This document shows, one piece after another, positions 26,304 to 34,867 of a DNA stretch of 64,000 bases (positions within the stretch are counted from its first letter, which is position 1; each line of letters begins with the position of its first letter). The stretch is taken from positions 124,001 through 188,000 of the forward strand of contig NZ_JAABOS010000009.1 in NCBI RefSeq assembly GCF_010078235.1. Direction: 5' to 3'. Below the pieces are notes generated by a model, which was given only the letters and a program-made list of their open reading frames with translations, had not been told where the DNA came from and did no database searches. Position numbers and translations under genes: made by a program. Source of the stretch: Cognatundibacterium crateris. Lineage in GTDB: Bacteria > Pseudomonadota > Gammaproteobacteria > Burkholderiales > Burkholderiaceae_D.

Positions 26304-28136
26304 TTACTTCATATTCTGCTTTGCATCCGGCGCGATATCGAGGTAGCGCCAGTTCGTAAAATCCACAGGATGGCGCTGGAAGTTCATGAGCCAGGGCTGC
26401 TGCACATCGGCCGATAAAGGATGGGTACGTAAGATCCAGGGATTGTAGGCATGAATGTACAAAGACATTTGCCGATACAGGGCACGCCGTTCAGGACCAT
26501 CAGCCATGCGACGGCTTTGCTCAAACAAGCGGTTATATTCCGGCAGATTAAAGCGCGCATAATTCGCGCGTCCGGTATTGGGTCCATACAGCAGCTGGAA
26601 AAAATTTTCTCCATCCGGGAAATCAGCGACCCAGTTTGCTTCCGTCATCTGCACTTTACCCAGCCGGGCAGCACGTAATATCTCAGAATGCTTATCCGAT
26701 TTAAAGCTGATGCGTATGCCCAGCATCTCCATATTTTTGCGCCAGACTTCATCGCGCAGACGACCTGTGGTGCTGGCCTGGGTATGCATGGTCAGCTCCA
26801 GCGGCTGTCCATCGGGCAGACGGCGGTATTGGTCAGGCCCGCGCTGATAGCCAAATTTATCCAGCAGTGCATTGGCGAGTACAGGATTAAACTGGACCGG
26901 ACTGCGAAACTCGGGATCATAGCCGATCACGTTTGGTGCCAGCGGCGACTGCGCCGCCTGCGCCAGGCCTTTCTCCATCATCGCGATATCCTGCTGATGG
27001 TTGTAACTCAGCGCAATCGCGCGCCGCAGCGCGATCTTGTCCGGCGTATAGCCACCCAGCACCGGGTCTTCCATATTCATCCAGACGTAATAAGTCTGTA
27101 GGGGTGAAAACAAACGCAGCTGTATGCCCTGCTTGCTGAGTTCAGGTTTGAGCTGCCCATCCCGCAGTACCATTTCTGACAGCGGTGCTGGCACCTGTTC
27201 CAGACTATCAAATTCACGATTCAAAAAGCCCAGCACCCTGGCCTGCTGTTCTTCCACTACTGAGATACGGATGCGCTGAACCAGTGGTAAGCGTTTACCG
27301 CGCAGGCTTTCTGCAATGCGCTTGGAATACGCATCCTGAATCGCTTCGCCATCAAACAACGGGCGGCGATAATCGGGATTAGCGATCAGATTGAGTTGAA
27401 AGCTGCGCTTCCACTCACCGAGCCGGAACGGACCGGTACCGACCGGATGATTACCAGCCTGATTGCCGTAAAACTCCATCACTTCCCGCGCAACGGCACC
27501 AGTTGCCGGTGTCGCTAATATAAACAGAAAATTCGGGTCTGCCGCCTGTAAGCGTAAGCGCAAAGTGTAGCGATCAAGCACCTGTATGCCGGCAATCAAA
27601 GGCACTTTGCCGCTGTTCACCGTCTTTGCATAGGCGTCGCCACGCAGCGCCTCGTCCCCCTGCAGCTTGCCTTCGAACATGAATAGCCAAGGTGATTTCA
27701 GCGCAGGATCATACATGCGCTGTATCGCAAAGGCATAGTCAGCCGCCTGCAGCTCGCGCCGTTTGCCACCGAAGGCCGCGTCCTCGCTAAAGAAAATCCC
27801 GGCTTGCAAACGCAGGGTATAGGTTTTGCCATCCGCGCTGACCTCGGGCATGGCACGCAAGGTGTTAGGCTTGAGTTTGAGCGGTCGCGCCAGATAATCG
27901 TAGCGCAGCATGGGCTCAAACAGATTTTCATTGATCGATAAAGTGGTGATGTCCGACGCCAGCGCAGGATCAAAACTGCTCTCCGGTGTGGTCACCAGCA
28001 CATTGAGGGTTTTTAGCACCTTGGCAGTATTGGCAGTATTGGCCGCATTCGCTGCATAGGCCATGCTGGAGGTGCCAGGCAGGCTGATACCCAGAGTCGC
28101 GATCAAGGTCAGTGCATGTAATAAACGACGCCGCAT
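26304..28136 (-). CDS. ABC transporter substrate-binding protein, family 5 (oligopeptide type)
   Basis: A 610-residue periplasmic binding protein with a signal peptide (cut near AYAAN, residue 30). The SBP_bac_5 pattern is visible: PESSFDPALASDITT, GTGPFRLGEWKR (about residues 235-246), LRRAIALSYN and a long C-terminal lobe. It is longer than OppA (about 540). No permease or ATPase genes are adjacent, so it must dock to a transporter encoded elsewhere, as MppA does with Opp for murein tripeptide. Its ATG overlaps the stop of the M14 peptidase gene, giving coupled expression in a recycling context. Confidence 0.82.
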   Translation of the reverse strand: MRRRLLHALTLIATLGISLPGTSSMAYAANAANTANTAKVLKTLNVLVTTPESSFDPALASDITTLSINENLFEPMLRYDYLARPLKLKPNTLRAMPEVSADGKTYTLRLQAGIFFSEDAAFGGKRRELQAADYAFAIQRMYDPALKSPWLFMFEGKLQGDEALRGDAYAKTVNSGKVPLIAGIQVLDRYTLRLRLQAADPNFLFILATPATGAVAREVMEFYGNQAGNHPVGTGPFRLGEWKRSFQLNLIANPDYRRPLFDGEAIQDAYSKRIAESLRGKRLPLVQRIRISVVEEQQARVLGFLNREFDSLEQVPAPLSEMVLRDGQLKPELSKQGIQLRLFSPLQTYYVWMNMEDPVLGGYTPDKIALRRAIALSYNHQQDIAMMEKGLAQAAQSPLAPNVIGYDPEFRSPVQFNPVLANALLDKFGYQRGPDQYRRLPDGQPLELTMHTQASTTGRLRDEVWRKNMEMLGIRISFKSDKHSEILRAARLGKVQMTEANWVADFPDGENFFQLLYGPNTGRANYARFNLPEYNRLFEQSRRMADGPERRALYRQMSLYIHAYNPWILRTHPLSADVQQPWLMNFQRHPVDFTNWRYLDIAPDAKQNMK

Positions 28137-29119
28137 CAGACCACTCCCGCCAGACGATCACTGTAACGCGTGATGTAAAACCATTCCTCGCCCGCCCCGG
28201 CTGCGGCATCTGGAAAAATAATCCTTCCATCCATGCTGGCGCGGACTGCGGTTCCATTGGCACGCGTACCGATTAAGTCGCCGGTACTGACGGTATCAAA
28301 GCTATACCAGTCACGACAAAAAACATCGTCCTGATGCTGTTTGTCGATCACATCATAAATTCTCAGCGTTTCAATCTGCGTCTGTGGATCAGGCGGGCTA
28401 CCTGCTATCAGTCCCAGATGCCGCAGCGTGTTGTCAATCGCACGCCAGGCGACATCGGCTGCCTGTGGGTCCTCATGCTGACCACATTCCAGCGTAACAG
28501 CATAGCCGCCGACTGAGCGCATATATTCGGTAGTGCCAACCCCAAAACGGGTATCGGCATTGGCGCGGGTTTTCGCATCGGCATCCGGTGCTAATGCCTG
28601 CTGACGTCTGGCTACGCCGTGTGCATAAGTGCTCAGCCAGCCATCCACCATGCGCTGCACACCCAGTCTGGCCGCCATGGCCAGCTCGGCTTCGGCATGA
28701 CGAAAAGGTTCGATTTCACCCTGATTGTTTTCCGGTCCCACCAGTACAAAGGGCTCGCCCGCACCACGGAAGGAATGTAAATCCAGCAGCACCTCATGCG
28801 CAGCCAGTAAAGGACACAGCCAGTTCGCAACATGGTCTTCAAATTCCTGCACATCAGCGGTCGGGATCAGACGCCGGTTCAGATTGCGTTCGCCCTGGCG
28901 CTCACCCTTGGCATAGGCCAGCGGATTACAAACCGGCACCAAGGTGAGCTGGCCGCTGATCAGCTGCAGCGCACCGCTTTGTAATTGCTCCAGCAAACGG
29001 CGTATTGCCAGCGTGCCGCAGATTTCATTGCCATGCACCGCACCGGTAATGATCAGCTTAGGCCCCGGTAGCGGAGAACGAAACGTGTGGCTGACAAACT
29101 GTAAGTTTTGCAGTTGCAT
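28136..29119 (-). CDS. M14-family zinc peptidase (succinylglutamate desuccinylase/aspartoacylase-like)
   Basis: A 327-residue protein. GAVHGNEICG (about residues 27-36) carries the HxxE zinc ligands and LLDLHSFRG (about 110-118) the third histidine; NPLAYAKGERQGERNLNR holds substrate-binding arginines. The family covers AstE, aspartoacylase and also the murein-peptide amidase MpaA. Given its operon with an oligopeptide-binding protein and an AmpG-like carrier, cleavage of a gamma-glutamyl or muropeptide bond is more likely than arginine catabolism (inference). No signal peptide. Confidence 0.75.
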   Translation of the reverse strand: MQLQNLQFVSHTFRSPLPGPKLIITGAVHGNEICGTLAIRRLLEQLQSGALQLISGQLTLVPVCNPLAYAKGERQGERNLNRRLIPTADVQEFEDHVANWLCPLLAAHEVLLDLHSFRGAGEPFVLVGPENNQGEIEPFRHAEAELAMAARLGVQRMVDGWLSTYAHGVARRQQALAPDADAKTRANADTRFGVGTTEYMRSVGGYAVTLECGQHEDPQAADVAWRAIDNTLRHLGLIAGSPPDPQTQIETLRIYDVIDKQHQDDVFCRDWYSFDTVSTGDLIGTRANGTAVRASMDGRIIFPDAAAGAGEEWFYITRYSDRLAGVV

Positions 29120-29135
29120 ATCTATCCCATCTCAG

Positions 29136-30479
29136 TCAGGCCGGAAGTTTTTTCTTGCGGCCGAAATCCGGTTCTACCCGTATCAGTGCAGCGACCACAA
29201 AGGTCGGTAAAGCCGCAATACAAATCCAGACAAAAAAGTGCGCATAGCCCAGCATTGCCTGCAGACTCCCGCTGAACATCCCCGGCAACATCATCGACAA
29301 GGCCATGAAACCGGTACAGATCGCATAATGTGCGGTCTTGTGCTCGCCATCAGCGACCATAATCATGTACAGCACATAGGCACTGAAACCAAAACCATAG
29401 CCGAATTGTTCTGCCGCCACCGCTGTACCTATCAGCCAAATAGAAGACGGCTGCACAAAGGCCAGATACACATACACCAGATGGGGCACATTAATCGCCA
29501 GCGCCATCGGCCACAAACAGTTTTTCAAACCAAAGCGTGCAATCGCGGCACCACCCAGCAAGCCGCCCAGCGTCAGGCTGGCCATGCCTATGGTGCCGTA
29601 GACGATGCCGACTTCCTGATTGCTCAAGCCCAGTCCGCCTTTTTCCAGCGCATCGAGCAAAAACAAAGGTGCGATCTTGACCAGTTGCGCCTCGCCAAAG
29701 CGATACAGCAACAGGAAAGCGATGGTGACCAGCACACGCTTCTTTTTGAGGAAGGCCGCAAACACCTGAAAAAAGCTGCTGACGACCTGACTTGTATCAC
29801 CTTGCACCTTGTCGCTGGCCGGGGTGGGCAAGGCAAAGCGGTGATAAAACGAGAGCGCGATAAACATCGCCGCCAATACCCCGAATACCACCATCCAGGC
29901 CAGTTGCGTGCTGCCGCTGAAGTCCTTCACGCTGCCCGCCAAATAGACCAGCGCGCCCTGTCCTGTCAGCATGGACAAACGATAGAACATGCTGCGCACA
30001 CCGACAAAGGCTGCTTGCTGATGCTGCTCCAGCGCCAGCATATAAAAGCCATCGGTACCGATATCATGTGTCGCCGACGCAAACGCAACCAGCCAGAATG
30101 CCAGCAGGCTGGCCTGAAAAAAACCATCCAGTGGTATGGTCAGCGCCACCAGCCCGAACAAAGCGCCCAGCACCAGTTCCAGTGTGACTATCCAGTAGCG
30201 CTTAGTCTTGAACATATCCACAAACGGCGACCACAGTGGCTTGATCACAAAGGGCAGATATAACCAACTGGTATACAGTGCGATATCGGTATTGGAGATA
30301 CCCATATTTTTGTACATAATCACCGACAAAGTCATGACGATGACATAAGGTATGCCCTGACTGAAGTACAATGAGGGGATCCAGCGCCACACCGATGGCT
30401 GCTCGCCGGTGGTGTTACTGGTCGCAGTTAGCCTGGTATCAGGCGGATTTTCTGGGTGCATGCGGTAAGACATCTCCAT
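29136..30479 (-). CDS. MFS permease, AmpG-like (muropeptide importer candidate)
   Basis: A 447-residue carrier with about twelve hydrophobic helices. The opening IPYVIVMTLSVIMYKNMG, the ALYTSWLYLPFVIKPLWSPFVD block and the SATHDIGTDGFYMLAL block (DxxxD) correspond in place to AmpG, which takes in GlcNAc-anhydroMurNAc-peptides. It lacks the two extra C-terminal helices of E. coli AmpG. It heads the minus-strand operon with the M14 peptidase and binding protein, and is divergent from the kinase/amidase pair. The start is tentative; an in-frame ATG six codons later is possible. Confidence 0.75.
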   Translation of the reverse strand: MEMSYRMHPENPPDTRLTATSNTTGEQPSVWRWIPSLYFSQGIPYVIVMTLSVIMYKNMGISNTDIALYTSWLYLPFVIKPLWSPFVDMFKTKRYWIVTLELVLGALFGLVALTIPLDGFFQASLLAFWLVAFASATHDIGTDGFYMLALEQHQQAAFVGVRSMFYRLSMLTGQGALVYLAGSVKDFSGSTQLAWMVVFGVLAAMFIALSFYHRFALPTPASDKVQGDTSQVVSSFFQVFAAFLKKKRVLVTIAFLLLYRFGEAQLVKIAPLFLLDALEKGGLGLSNQEVGIVYGTIGMASLTLGGLLGGAAIARFGLKNCLWPMALAINVPHLVYVYLAFVQPSSIWLIGTAVAAEQFGYGFGFSAYVLYMIMVADGEHKTAHYAICTGFMALSMMLPGMFSGSLQAMLGYAHFFVWICIAALPTFVVAALIRVEPDFGRKKKLPA

Positions 30480-30855
30480 TGCTTGATTTATTTAAAAACT
30501 CTTATACCAAATGCTAATTAAAATGCAACACTGAAAATTCATAGAACTTATGCAAAATTGTCCCAACAAGGCATGGCGACGCAGGCAGTACGCAGTGTAC
30601 GACAAGGAGCCATAACGCAGCTGGGGCGGTTTTGCGAAAGTTCTGTTTCATTTGGTCCAGAATGCAATACAGGGAAGCAGTCGCTGCAAATTCAAACATC
30701 AGCTACCGGCCCTGTGTGTAAGCGACTATGATAAACGATGATTCCTTTATCACCAGTTCAATTCACACCACTTCAAATTATCCGAAACCTAAATCCTTAT
30801 CCATGCCTCTTAAAGTGCCAGCTACAATGTCAGTTACCGTACCATTCACTCATCC
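30480..30855. other. 376-base divergent control region
   Basis: Lies between the AmpG-like operon and the kinase/amidase operon. It contains one copy of repeat family B (30543-30644). The remaining 210 bases before the kinase gene must hold the plus-strand promoter, but I see no convincing -35/-10 pair or operator. Confidence 0.4.
30543..30644. repeat. inverted-repeat element family B, copy 1 (about 102 bp)
   Basis: Ends are imperfect terminal inverted repeats: AGAACTTATGCAAAATTGTCCC on the left against AGAACTTTCGCAAAACCGCCC read inward from the right. The interior (GGCGACGCAGGCAGTACG, GCCATAACGC, GCTGGGGCGG) recurs in the longer copy at 45689-45889. No open frame of note is present. Interpreted as a non-autonomous, MITE-like element or degraded IS end pair. 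Confidence 0.7.
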
Positions 30856-31824
30856 ATGAAATCAGAACACGTAAGGCCTGTGATTACCGAATCGACTAGC
30901 CCGGCAACCTATGTACCTGTGCAATTGGGGCTGGGTATCGATACGGGTGGAACGCAAACGCGCTGGGCACTCGCGACCGCCAGACAGGAAATTATCGCCA
31001 GCGGTACCGCCGAAGGACTGAGTGCGCTGCAAATGAATTCACGGGATGGCAAAGCCGCATTTCAGCAAATTTTTGGCGGCCTGTCGGCCACCGCACGCAT
31101 CCATGGTGAATTAAGAACTGTGAAAGCAGGTATCACTGGCTTTGGTGGTGACGCCAATGTGCTGCTGATGATGCTGGCAAAAATCTTCGAACTGCCGGAA
31201 CAGCACATCTCAGTCGGCAATGATATAGAAATCGCTTACCTCGATATTTTTTCACCCGGCAGTGGTTACCTGATCTATGCAGGAACAGGCTCGATTGCGG
31301 CCTACATCGACCCGGATGGCAAATTACACCGGGCCGGTGGCCGCGGTTATCTACTCGATGATGGCGGCAGCGGCTTCTGGATCGCACGTGAAGCATTGCG
31401 CCATGTCTGGCGCATAGAAGATGAGCAGCCAGGCTATTGGAGACAGTCACCGCTGGCACGCAATCTGTTTCATATGATAGGTGCACACGACTGGAACAGT
31501 TCCAAGGAATTCGTCTATCATCGCAGTCGCGGCGATATCGGCAAACTGGCCTTAGCGGTTGCCGCTGCCGCTCAGCAGGATCAGGTCGCAGCAGATATAT
31601 TGTGGCGCGCCGGTCAGGAGCTGGCCAGACTGGGCATGTCCATGTGCACCAGATATGGCAATAAGCCGGTAGTACTCAGTGGCCGCGTGCAGGAACTGCA
31701 CCCTATGATAATTGAATCGTTGCGCAAACATTTGCCGGCAGAAGTCAGTCTGCGTCAAAGCACTTGTCAGGCGCATTTTTCAGCTGCCCGGCTGGCGGCT
31801 AAACAACTACACACTTTACTATGA
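30856..31824 (+). CDS. BadF/BadG-family ATPase, GlcNAc/amino-sugar kinase candidate
   Basis: A 322-residue protein of the ASKHA fold. GIDTGGTQTRWAL (about residues 28-40) is the phosphate-1 loop, VGNDIEIAYL holds the catalytic Asp, YAGTGSIAAYI is phosphate-2, GGRGYLLDDGGSGFWI is typical of N-acetylglucosamine and glucosamine kinases of the BadF type (GspK, MurK), and VVLSGRVQE is the adenosine motif. Likely role: ATP-dependent phosphorylation of GlcNAc or MurNAc freed from cell wall. The stop overlaps the amiD start (ATGA). The first 25 residues are poorly conserved-looking, so a later start is possible. Confidence 0.8.
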   Translation: MKSEHVRPVITESTSPATYVPVQLGLGIDTGGTQTRWALATARQEIIASGTAEGLSALQMNSRDGKAAFQQIFGGLSATARIHGELRTVKAGITGFGGDANVLLMMLAKIFELPEQHISVGNDIEIAYLDIFSPGSGYLIYAGTGSIAAYIDPDGKLHRAGGRGYLLDDGGSGFWIAREALRHVWRIEDEQPGYWRQSPLARNLFHMIGAHDWNSSKEFVYHRSRGDIGKLALAVAAAAQQDQVAADILWRAGQELARLGMSMCTRYGNKPVVLSGRVQELHPMIIESLRKHLPAEVSLRQSTCQAHFSAARLAAKQLHTLL

Positions 31825-32615
31825 AAAGAATTTCACTTGCCGCGCTCGCACTTGCAGTGTTAAGCGCATGTACCACCCCCATGCCCAGACAAGATATAGA
31901 GCGCAGTATCTCTGCTGTGAGCCAGGAGCCACGGGTACAATTTCTGATCCTGCATTACACCGCGATTGATGAACCGACCTCGCTACGCGTGCTGAGCCAG
32001 CAAGGGGTCAGCGCCCACTATCTGGTTGGTGACCGCAGCCCGGTCAAAGTCTGGCAATTAGTGGATGAAAGCCGCATGGCCTATCACGCGGGCCTGAGTG
32101 ACTGGAAAGGTAACAGCCGCCTCAATCCCAGCTCTATCGGCATAGAGATCGTCAACTTCGGCTATAAAGACACGCCCGAAGGACGGGTCTATTATCCCTT
32201 CCCGCAAGAGCAGATAGACCGCGTGATTGCGCTGTCCAAAGACATCGTGCAGCGTTACCAGATCCGGCCAGAATATGTACTCGGCCATTCAGATATCGCT
32301 CCACAACGTAAGTCCGATCCGGGCCCGCTGTTCCCTTGGAAGCAATTTGCCGATGCCGGCCTGATCCCCTGGCCTGACGCCAACGAAGTCACGCGCCTGA
32401 GTGAGCAGTATCAGGCGCAAATGCCTGAGGTTAAATGGTTTCAGCAAAAACTCGCCAAAATCGGCTATGCCATCCCTCAGCATGGCAATCTGGACGAAGC
32501 AACCAGGAATGTACTGATCGCCTTTCAGTCCAAATACCGCCCCGGTAAATTCGATGGCTATCCGGATGCAGAAACTGCAGCCATCATCGATGCCCTGCTG
32601 CTCAAGCTCAAGTAA
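31821..32615 (+). CDS. amiD: N-acetylmuramoyl-L-alanine amidase AmiD (lipoprotein)
   Basis: A 264-residue outer-membrane lipoprotein (lipobox LSAC, the Cys at about 17). The Amidase_2 domain has FLILHYTAIDEPTSLRVL (zinc His), VSAHYLV, and GHSDIAPQRKSDPGPLFPW with a second zinc His and the catalytic Lys/Asp region; a peptidoglycan-binding domain is at about 195-262. This is the layout of E. coli AmiD, which cuts the bond between MurNAc (or anhydroMurNAc) and the stem peptide. It is translationally coupled to the preceding kinase. Confidence 0.9.
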   Translation: MKRISLAALALAVLSACTTPMPRQDIERSISAVSQEPRVQFLILHYTAIDEPTSLRVLSQQGVSAHYLVGDRSPVKVWQLVDESRMAYHAGLSDWKGNSRLNPSSIGIEIVNFGYKDTPEGRVYYPFPQEQIDRVIALSKDIVQRYQIRPEYVLGHSDIAPQRKSDPGPLFPWKQFADAGLIPWPDANEVTRLSEQYQAQMPEVKWFQQKLAKIGYAIPQHGNLDEATRNVLIAFQSKYRPGKFDGYPDAETAAIIDALLLKLK

Positions 32616-32626
32616 GACCTGTCCGC

Positions 32627-32651
32627 TCACCAGCCTGCGCACGGCTGGTGA
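32627..32651 (+). terminator. hairpin after amiD
   Basis: TCACCAGCC and GGCTGGTGA form a perfect 9-bp stem 11 bases past the amiD stop. No T-run follows, so termination efficiency is uncertain. Confidence 0.4.
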
Positions 32652-32810
32652 CGCCATCTGACCGTACTCCACACCTCGTCTTATCCGCCTGCTTATCACA
32701 GGATTTTGCCGTCTGTTCCGCACAAACGGCAGTTAGTCGCACCAGCCTTTCATGCCAGTCAGTTGCTGCTACAGTGACCGTACCAGCCACACACTTTGAA
32801 AGGAAATATC

Positions 32811-32900
32811 ATGCAACTCACAGACAAAATGGATAGCCTGTTATTGGCCAGCATTGCAGTGATCGCTGTGCTGAATTTTGTACAGCAATTGTTAGCCTGA
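32811..32900 (+). CDS. 29-residue putative membrane peptide
   Basis: A very short open frame (starts MQLTDKMDSL, ends VQQLLA) with a good ribosome site (GAAAGGAAATATC before ATG). Residues about 9-28 form a single hydrophobic helix. It lies 12 bases before the next small membrane protein gene, so both could be expressed together. Function unknown. Confidence 0.45.
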   Translation: MQLTDKMDSLLLASIAVIAVLNFVQQLLA

Positions 32901-32912
32901 CCGGAGCGGCTC

Positions 32913-33110
32913 ATGTTGGGATTTCTGATCTGGCTCACCCTGTTCGTGATCTGCTGGCCACTGGCACTGCTCGCCCTGCTGTTGTATCCGGTGTGCTGGC
33001 TCATCACACTACCATTCCGCATACTCGGGATTGCGGTTGATGGAGTGTTTGAATTACTGCGCGCTATCGTCATGCTGCCAGCACGCGTCCTGGGCGGCGG
33101 CAGGCGCTAG
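32913..33110 (+). CDS. 65-residue membrane protein, function unknown
   Basis: Two hydrophobic segments (about residues 3-36, possibly a helical hairpin, and 40-58) and a basic C-terminus (GGGRR). CCGGAG lies 8 bases before the ATG. I do not recognise the family. Its operon mate is the 29-residue peptide upstream. Confidence 0.5.
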   Translation: MLGFLIWLTLFVICWPLALLALLLYPVCWLITLPFRILGIAVDGVFELLRAIVMLPARVLGGGRR

Positions 33111-33203
33111 GACCATGTGCAATGCGAATATCAGAAAGCGAGAGACTGTGTAAATTCAGCGCTTCCGAACGGCATCAGAGCGGCCTCAGTTTATTGGTTC
33201 GGC

Positions 33204-33992
33204 TTATAAGCCACTGACAAAGCGGGCATTCACAATTACCTCATTCAGTCTTTGAAGTAATTGCTGATGAACTGCTTTTTTGACAGCTATGTGTATGCTG
33301 CTTGTCGCAACGGGCTTTTCTAACACGCAAAAAACGGGTTCTTTCTTGTTTTCACGTTTGGGGGCATAACGCTGATTTAAGTCACGGGCCAGCACTTCCC
33401 GACTGACGGCTGTTCTCTTATAAAAAACCAAGGCGTCCATGCGCCCTTTTTCAAGTTTAACGAAACGCGCTTCAGTCGCATCTGTGTCATCTTCAATTCT
33501 GAAGGACTTATTTGCTTCCGCATCGAAAGCCTCTCCGACACTCGTCCCTCGCACTACGCCTATCGTCTTATTTTTAAGGTCTGTCAAAGTTTTAAATGAA
33601 AACTGACTGTCGCATCGGGTCACTAACCAGGCATGATCTTCAAAAAGCGGCTCCGAAAAATCTAACACTTGCAGACGCTCTTTAGTTTTACTGACACCAA
33701 ATAAGAAACCATCGCCGGCGATTGCCTTGCTCAATGCACGCTTCCAAGGTAAGCGCTCTATCTTAAACCTGAGCTCAAGTCTATCTTCTAAGAATTGTAT
33801 GAGTAATGCATGTTCCGCCGGAACAGGCTCAATAGACAGATTATTGTTGACGTCCGTGCTAAGGAATAGCTTTGCTATTGGATATTGAAGCATCGAATTC
33901 TGATTTAACGAAGGTGCTACTTGCGCTAAAGTTTGGCTAAACCCAACAGCGACAACAATGGCACAAATTTTGTAAGCGACATTGAAATTCAT
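33204..33992 (-). CDS. periplasmic substrate-binding protein, family 3-like
   Basis: A 262-residue protein with a signal peptide (residues 1-24, LAQVAP). It has the SBP_bac_3 order: ERLQVLDFSEPLFEDHAWLV, LTDLKNKTIGVVRGTS and a late lobe (GRMDALVFYKRTA). No transporter genes adjoin, so it may be an orphan receptor or scavenging protein; related stand-alone proteins are common in Burkholderiales. Codon and base usage is more AT-rich than upstream genes, as in the neighbouring GTPase module. Confidence 0.7.
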   Translation of the reverse strand: MNFNVAYKICAIVVAVGFSQTLAQVAPSLNQNSMLQYPIAKLFLSTDVNNNLSIEPVPAEHALLIQFLEDRLELRFKIERLPWKRALSKAIAGDGFLFGVSKTKERLQVLDFSEPLFEDHAWLVTRCDSQFSFKTLTDLKNKTIGVVRGTSVGEAFDAEANKSFRIEDDTDATEARFVKLEKGRMDALVFYKRTAVSREVLARDLNQRYAPKRENKKEPVFCVLEKPVATSSIHIAVKKAVHQQLLQRLNEVIVNARFVSGL

Positions 33993-34061
33993 TGCAATTG
34001 ATGATTAGTAAAAGAACGATGACCAGATATGTTTATCACCCAAAAACACGCTCGATTTAAG

Positions 34062-34111
34062 CGATTGGAATACATGAACTATTTTGAAGAAAAATGTTCA
34101 AATTCCAATCG
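34062..34111. repeat. inverted repeat upstream of the binding-protein gene
   Basis: CGATTGGAAT (34062-34071) and ATTCCAATCG (34102-34111) are perfect complements, with GAAC/GTTC pairing inside the loop. It lies 70-120 bases upstream of the binding-protein start, so it could be a binding site or an RNA stem-loop. Confidence 0.45.
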
Positions 34112-34256
34112 AAATTCAAGAAACATGCACGCTGAAGTTCACTCTTATTTAAAATTTTTTACCGGCCAAATTCATAAAGAGCACTGAATTTACTCAGTGT
34201 CTTTAGGAAGGAAAAATGCATACTGGCTATAAGAAAAACCTTTAAAACTGTCTTTG

Positions 34257-34286
34257 TGCAGAGATACATAAGCATGTATCTCTGCA
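34257..34286 (-). terminator. hairpin at the end of the roadblock gene
   Basis: TGCAGAGATACAT and ATGTATCTCTGCA form a perfect 13-bp stem with a 4-base loop, 37 bases past the stop of the second roadblock gene. There is no immediate T-run on the minus strand; a TTTT appears 9 bases later. Confidence 0.45.
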
Positions 34287-34323
34287 TATCGTTGAACGCG
34301 ATTTTTAACAGTCAGCGATTCAT

Positions 34324-34686
34324 TTACACAGACAAGGCAGCTTCAACATCAGCTATCTTTCTGCGCGCGAGAGCAAGATTGGATTTCTGTTTATCCAGTA
34401 CCACATAGAGAAACAAACCTTCGTGTTTAACCAACGGGCGAATGATGTGATAATGCTTTCCTAAGGTGATCAACATATCTTCGATCACATCATTCAAACC
34501 CAATGCGCGCATGGTTTTGAGTTTTGCTCTTACGACTTCTGTATTTCCCGCAGCTGCGATTTCGAGGTCAACGCCAGATCCTGCCTGCCCCAGCATCATG
34601 CCGCTCGTTGAATCGACCAGAGCCGAACACATAGCGCCGTCTAAGCTACTCACGATTTCTTCCACGGATTGAGAGATACTTGCCAT
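34324..34686 (-). CDS. roadblock/LC7-like protein, downstream copy
   Basis: A 120-residue protein predicted to have the longin/roadblock alpha-beta fold: an N-terminal helix (ISQSVEEIVSSL), the strand turn SALVDSTSGMMLGQAG, a long helix, and the paired strands HYHIIRPL and LFLYVVLDK. Proteins of this fold act as partners or GTPase-activating factors of MglA-type GTPases (MglB in Myxococcus). It follows the GTPase and first roadblock genes after 181 bases, so it is likely part of the same system. Confidence 0.65.
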   Translation of the reverse strand: MASISQSVEEIVSSLDGAMCSALVDSTSGMMLGQAGSGVDLEIAAAGNTEVVRAKLKTMRALGLNDVIEDMLITLGKHYHIIRPLVKHEGLFLYVVLDKQKSNLALARRKIADVEAALSV

Positions 34687-34867
34687 TTCAAACTCCTATT
34701 GGTTGGCGCCACAAATAAAAGCAAATGGCATGGCGTCAAAATTACCATTTGCAAAAAAATACTACGCAAAACATCAAACATTCAATTTCAGCGATTACAG
34801 ACACTAAGTTATTGCCTCAAAAATTTTCAAGCCAAGGCGGTCATGTCAGCTTGATTCAGAAAATTTC

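Larger units (their letters stand above)
33993..34323. other. 331-base AT-rich intergenic region
   Basis: No gene is supported. It contains a 10-bp inverted repeat (34062-34071 with 34102-34111) and a 13-bp hairpin (34257-34286), both listed separately. A nine-codon frame at 34216 with a strong-looking AGGAAGGAAA upstream is too short to call. Confidence 0.4.

Noticed and set aside
29238-30263. 341-codon open frame on the plus strand
   Set aside because: It is a mirror of the MFS permease gene on the minus strand, with Gln/His-rich anti-codon content and no ribosome site or domain.
30543-30644. Short gene (frame with RKTAPAALW) in repeat family B
   Set aside because: The same peptide appears in the other repeat copy only because the DNA is repeated; there is no start or ribosome site.
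34216-34245. Nine-codon frame after AGGAAGGAAA (starts MHTGYKK)
   Set aside because: Too short to separate from chance; it may be a decayed start.
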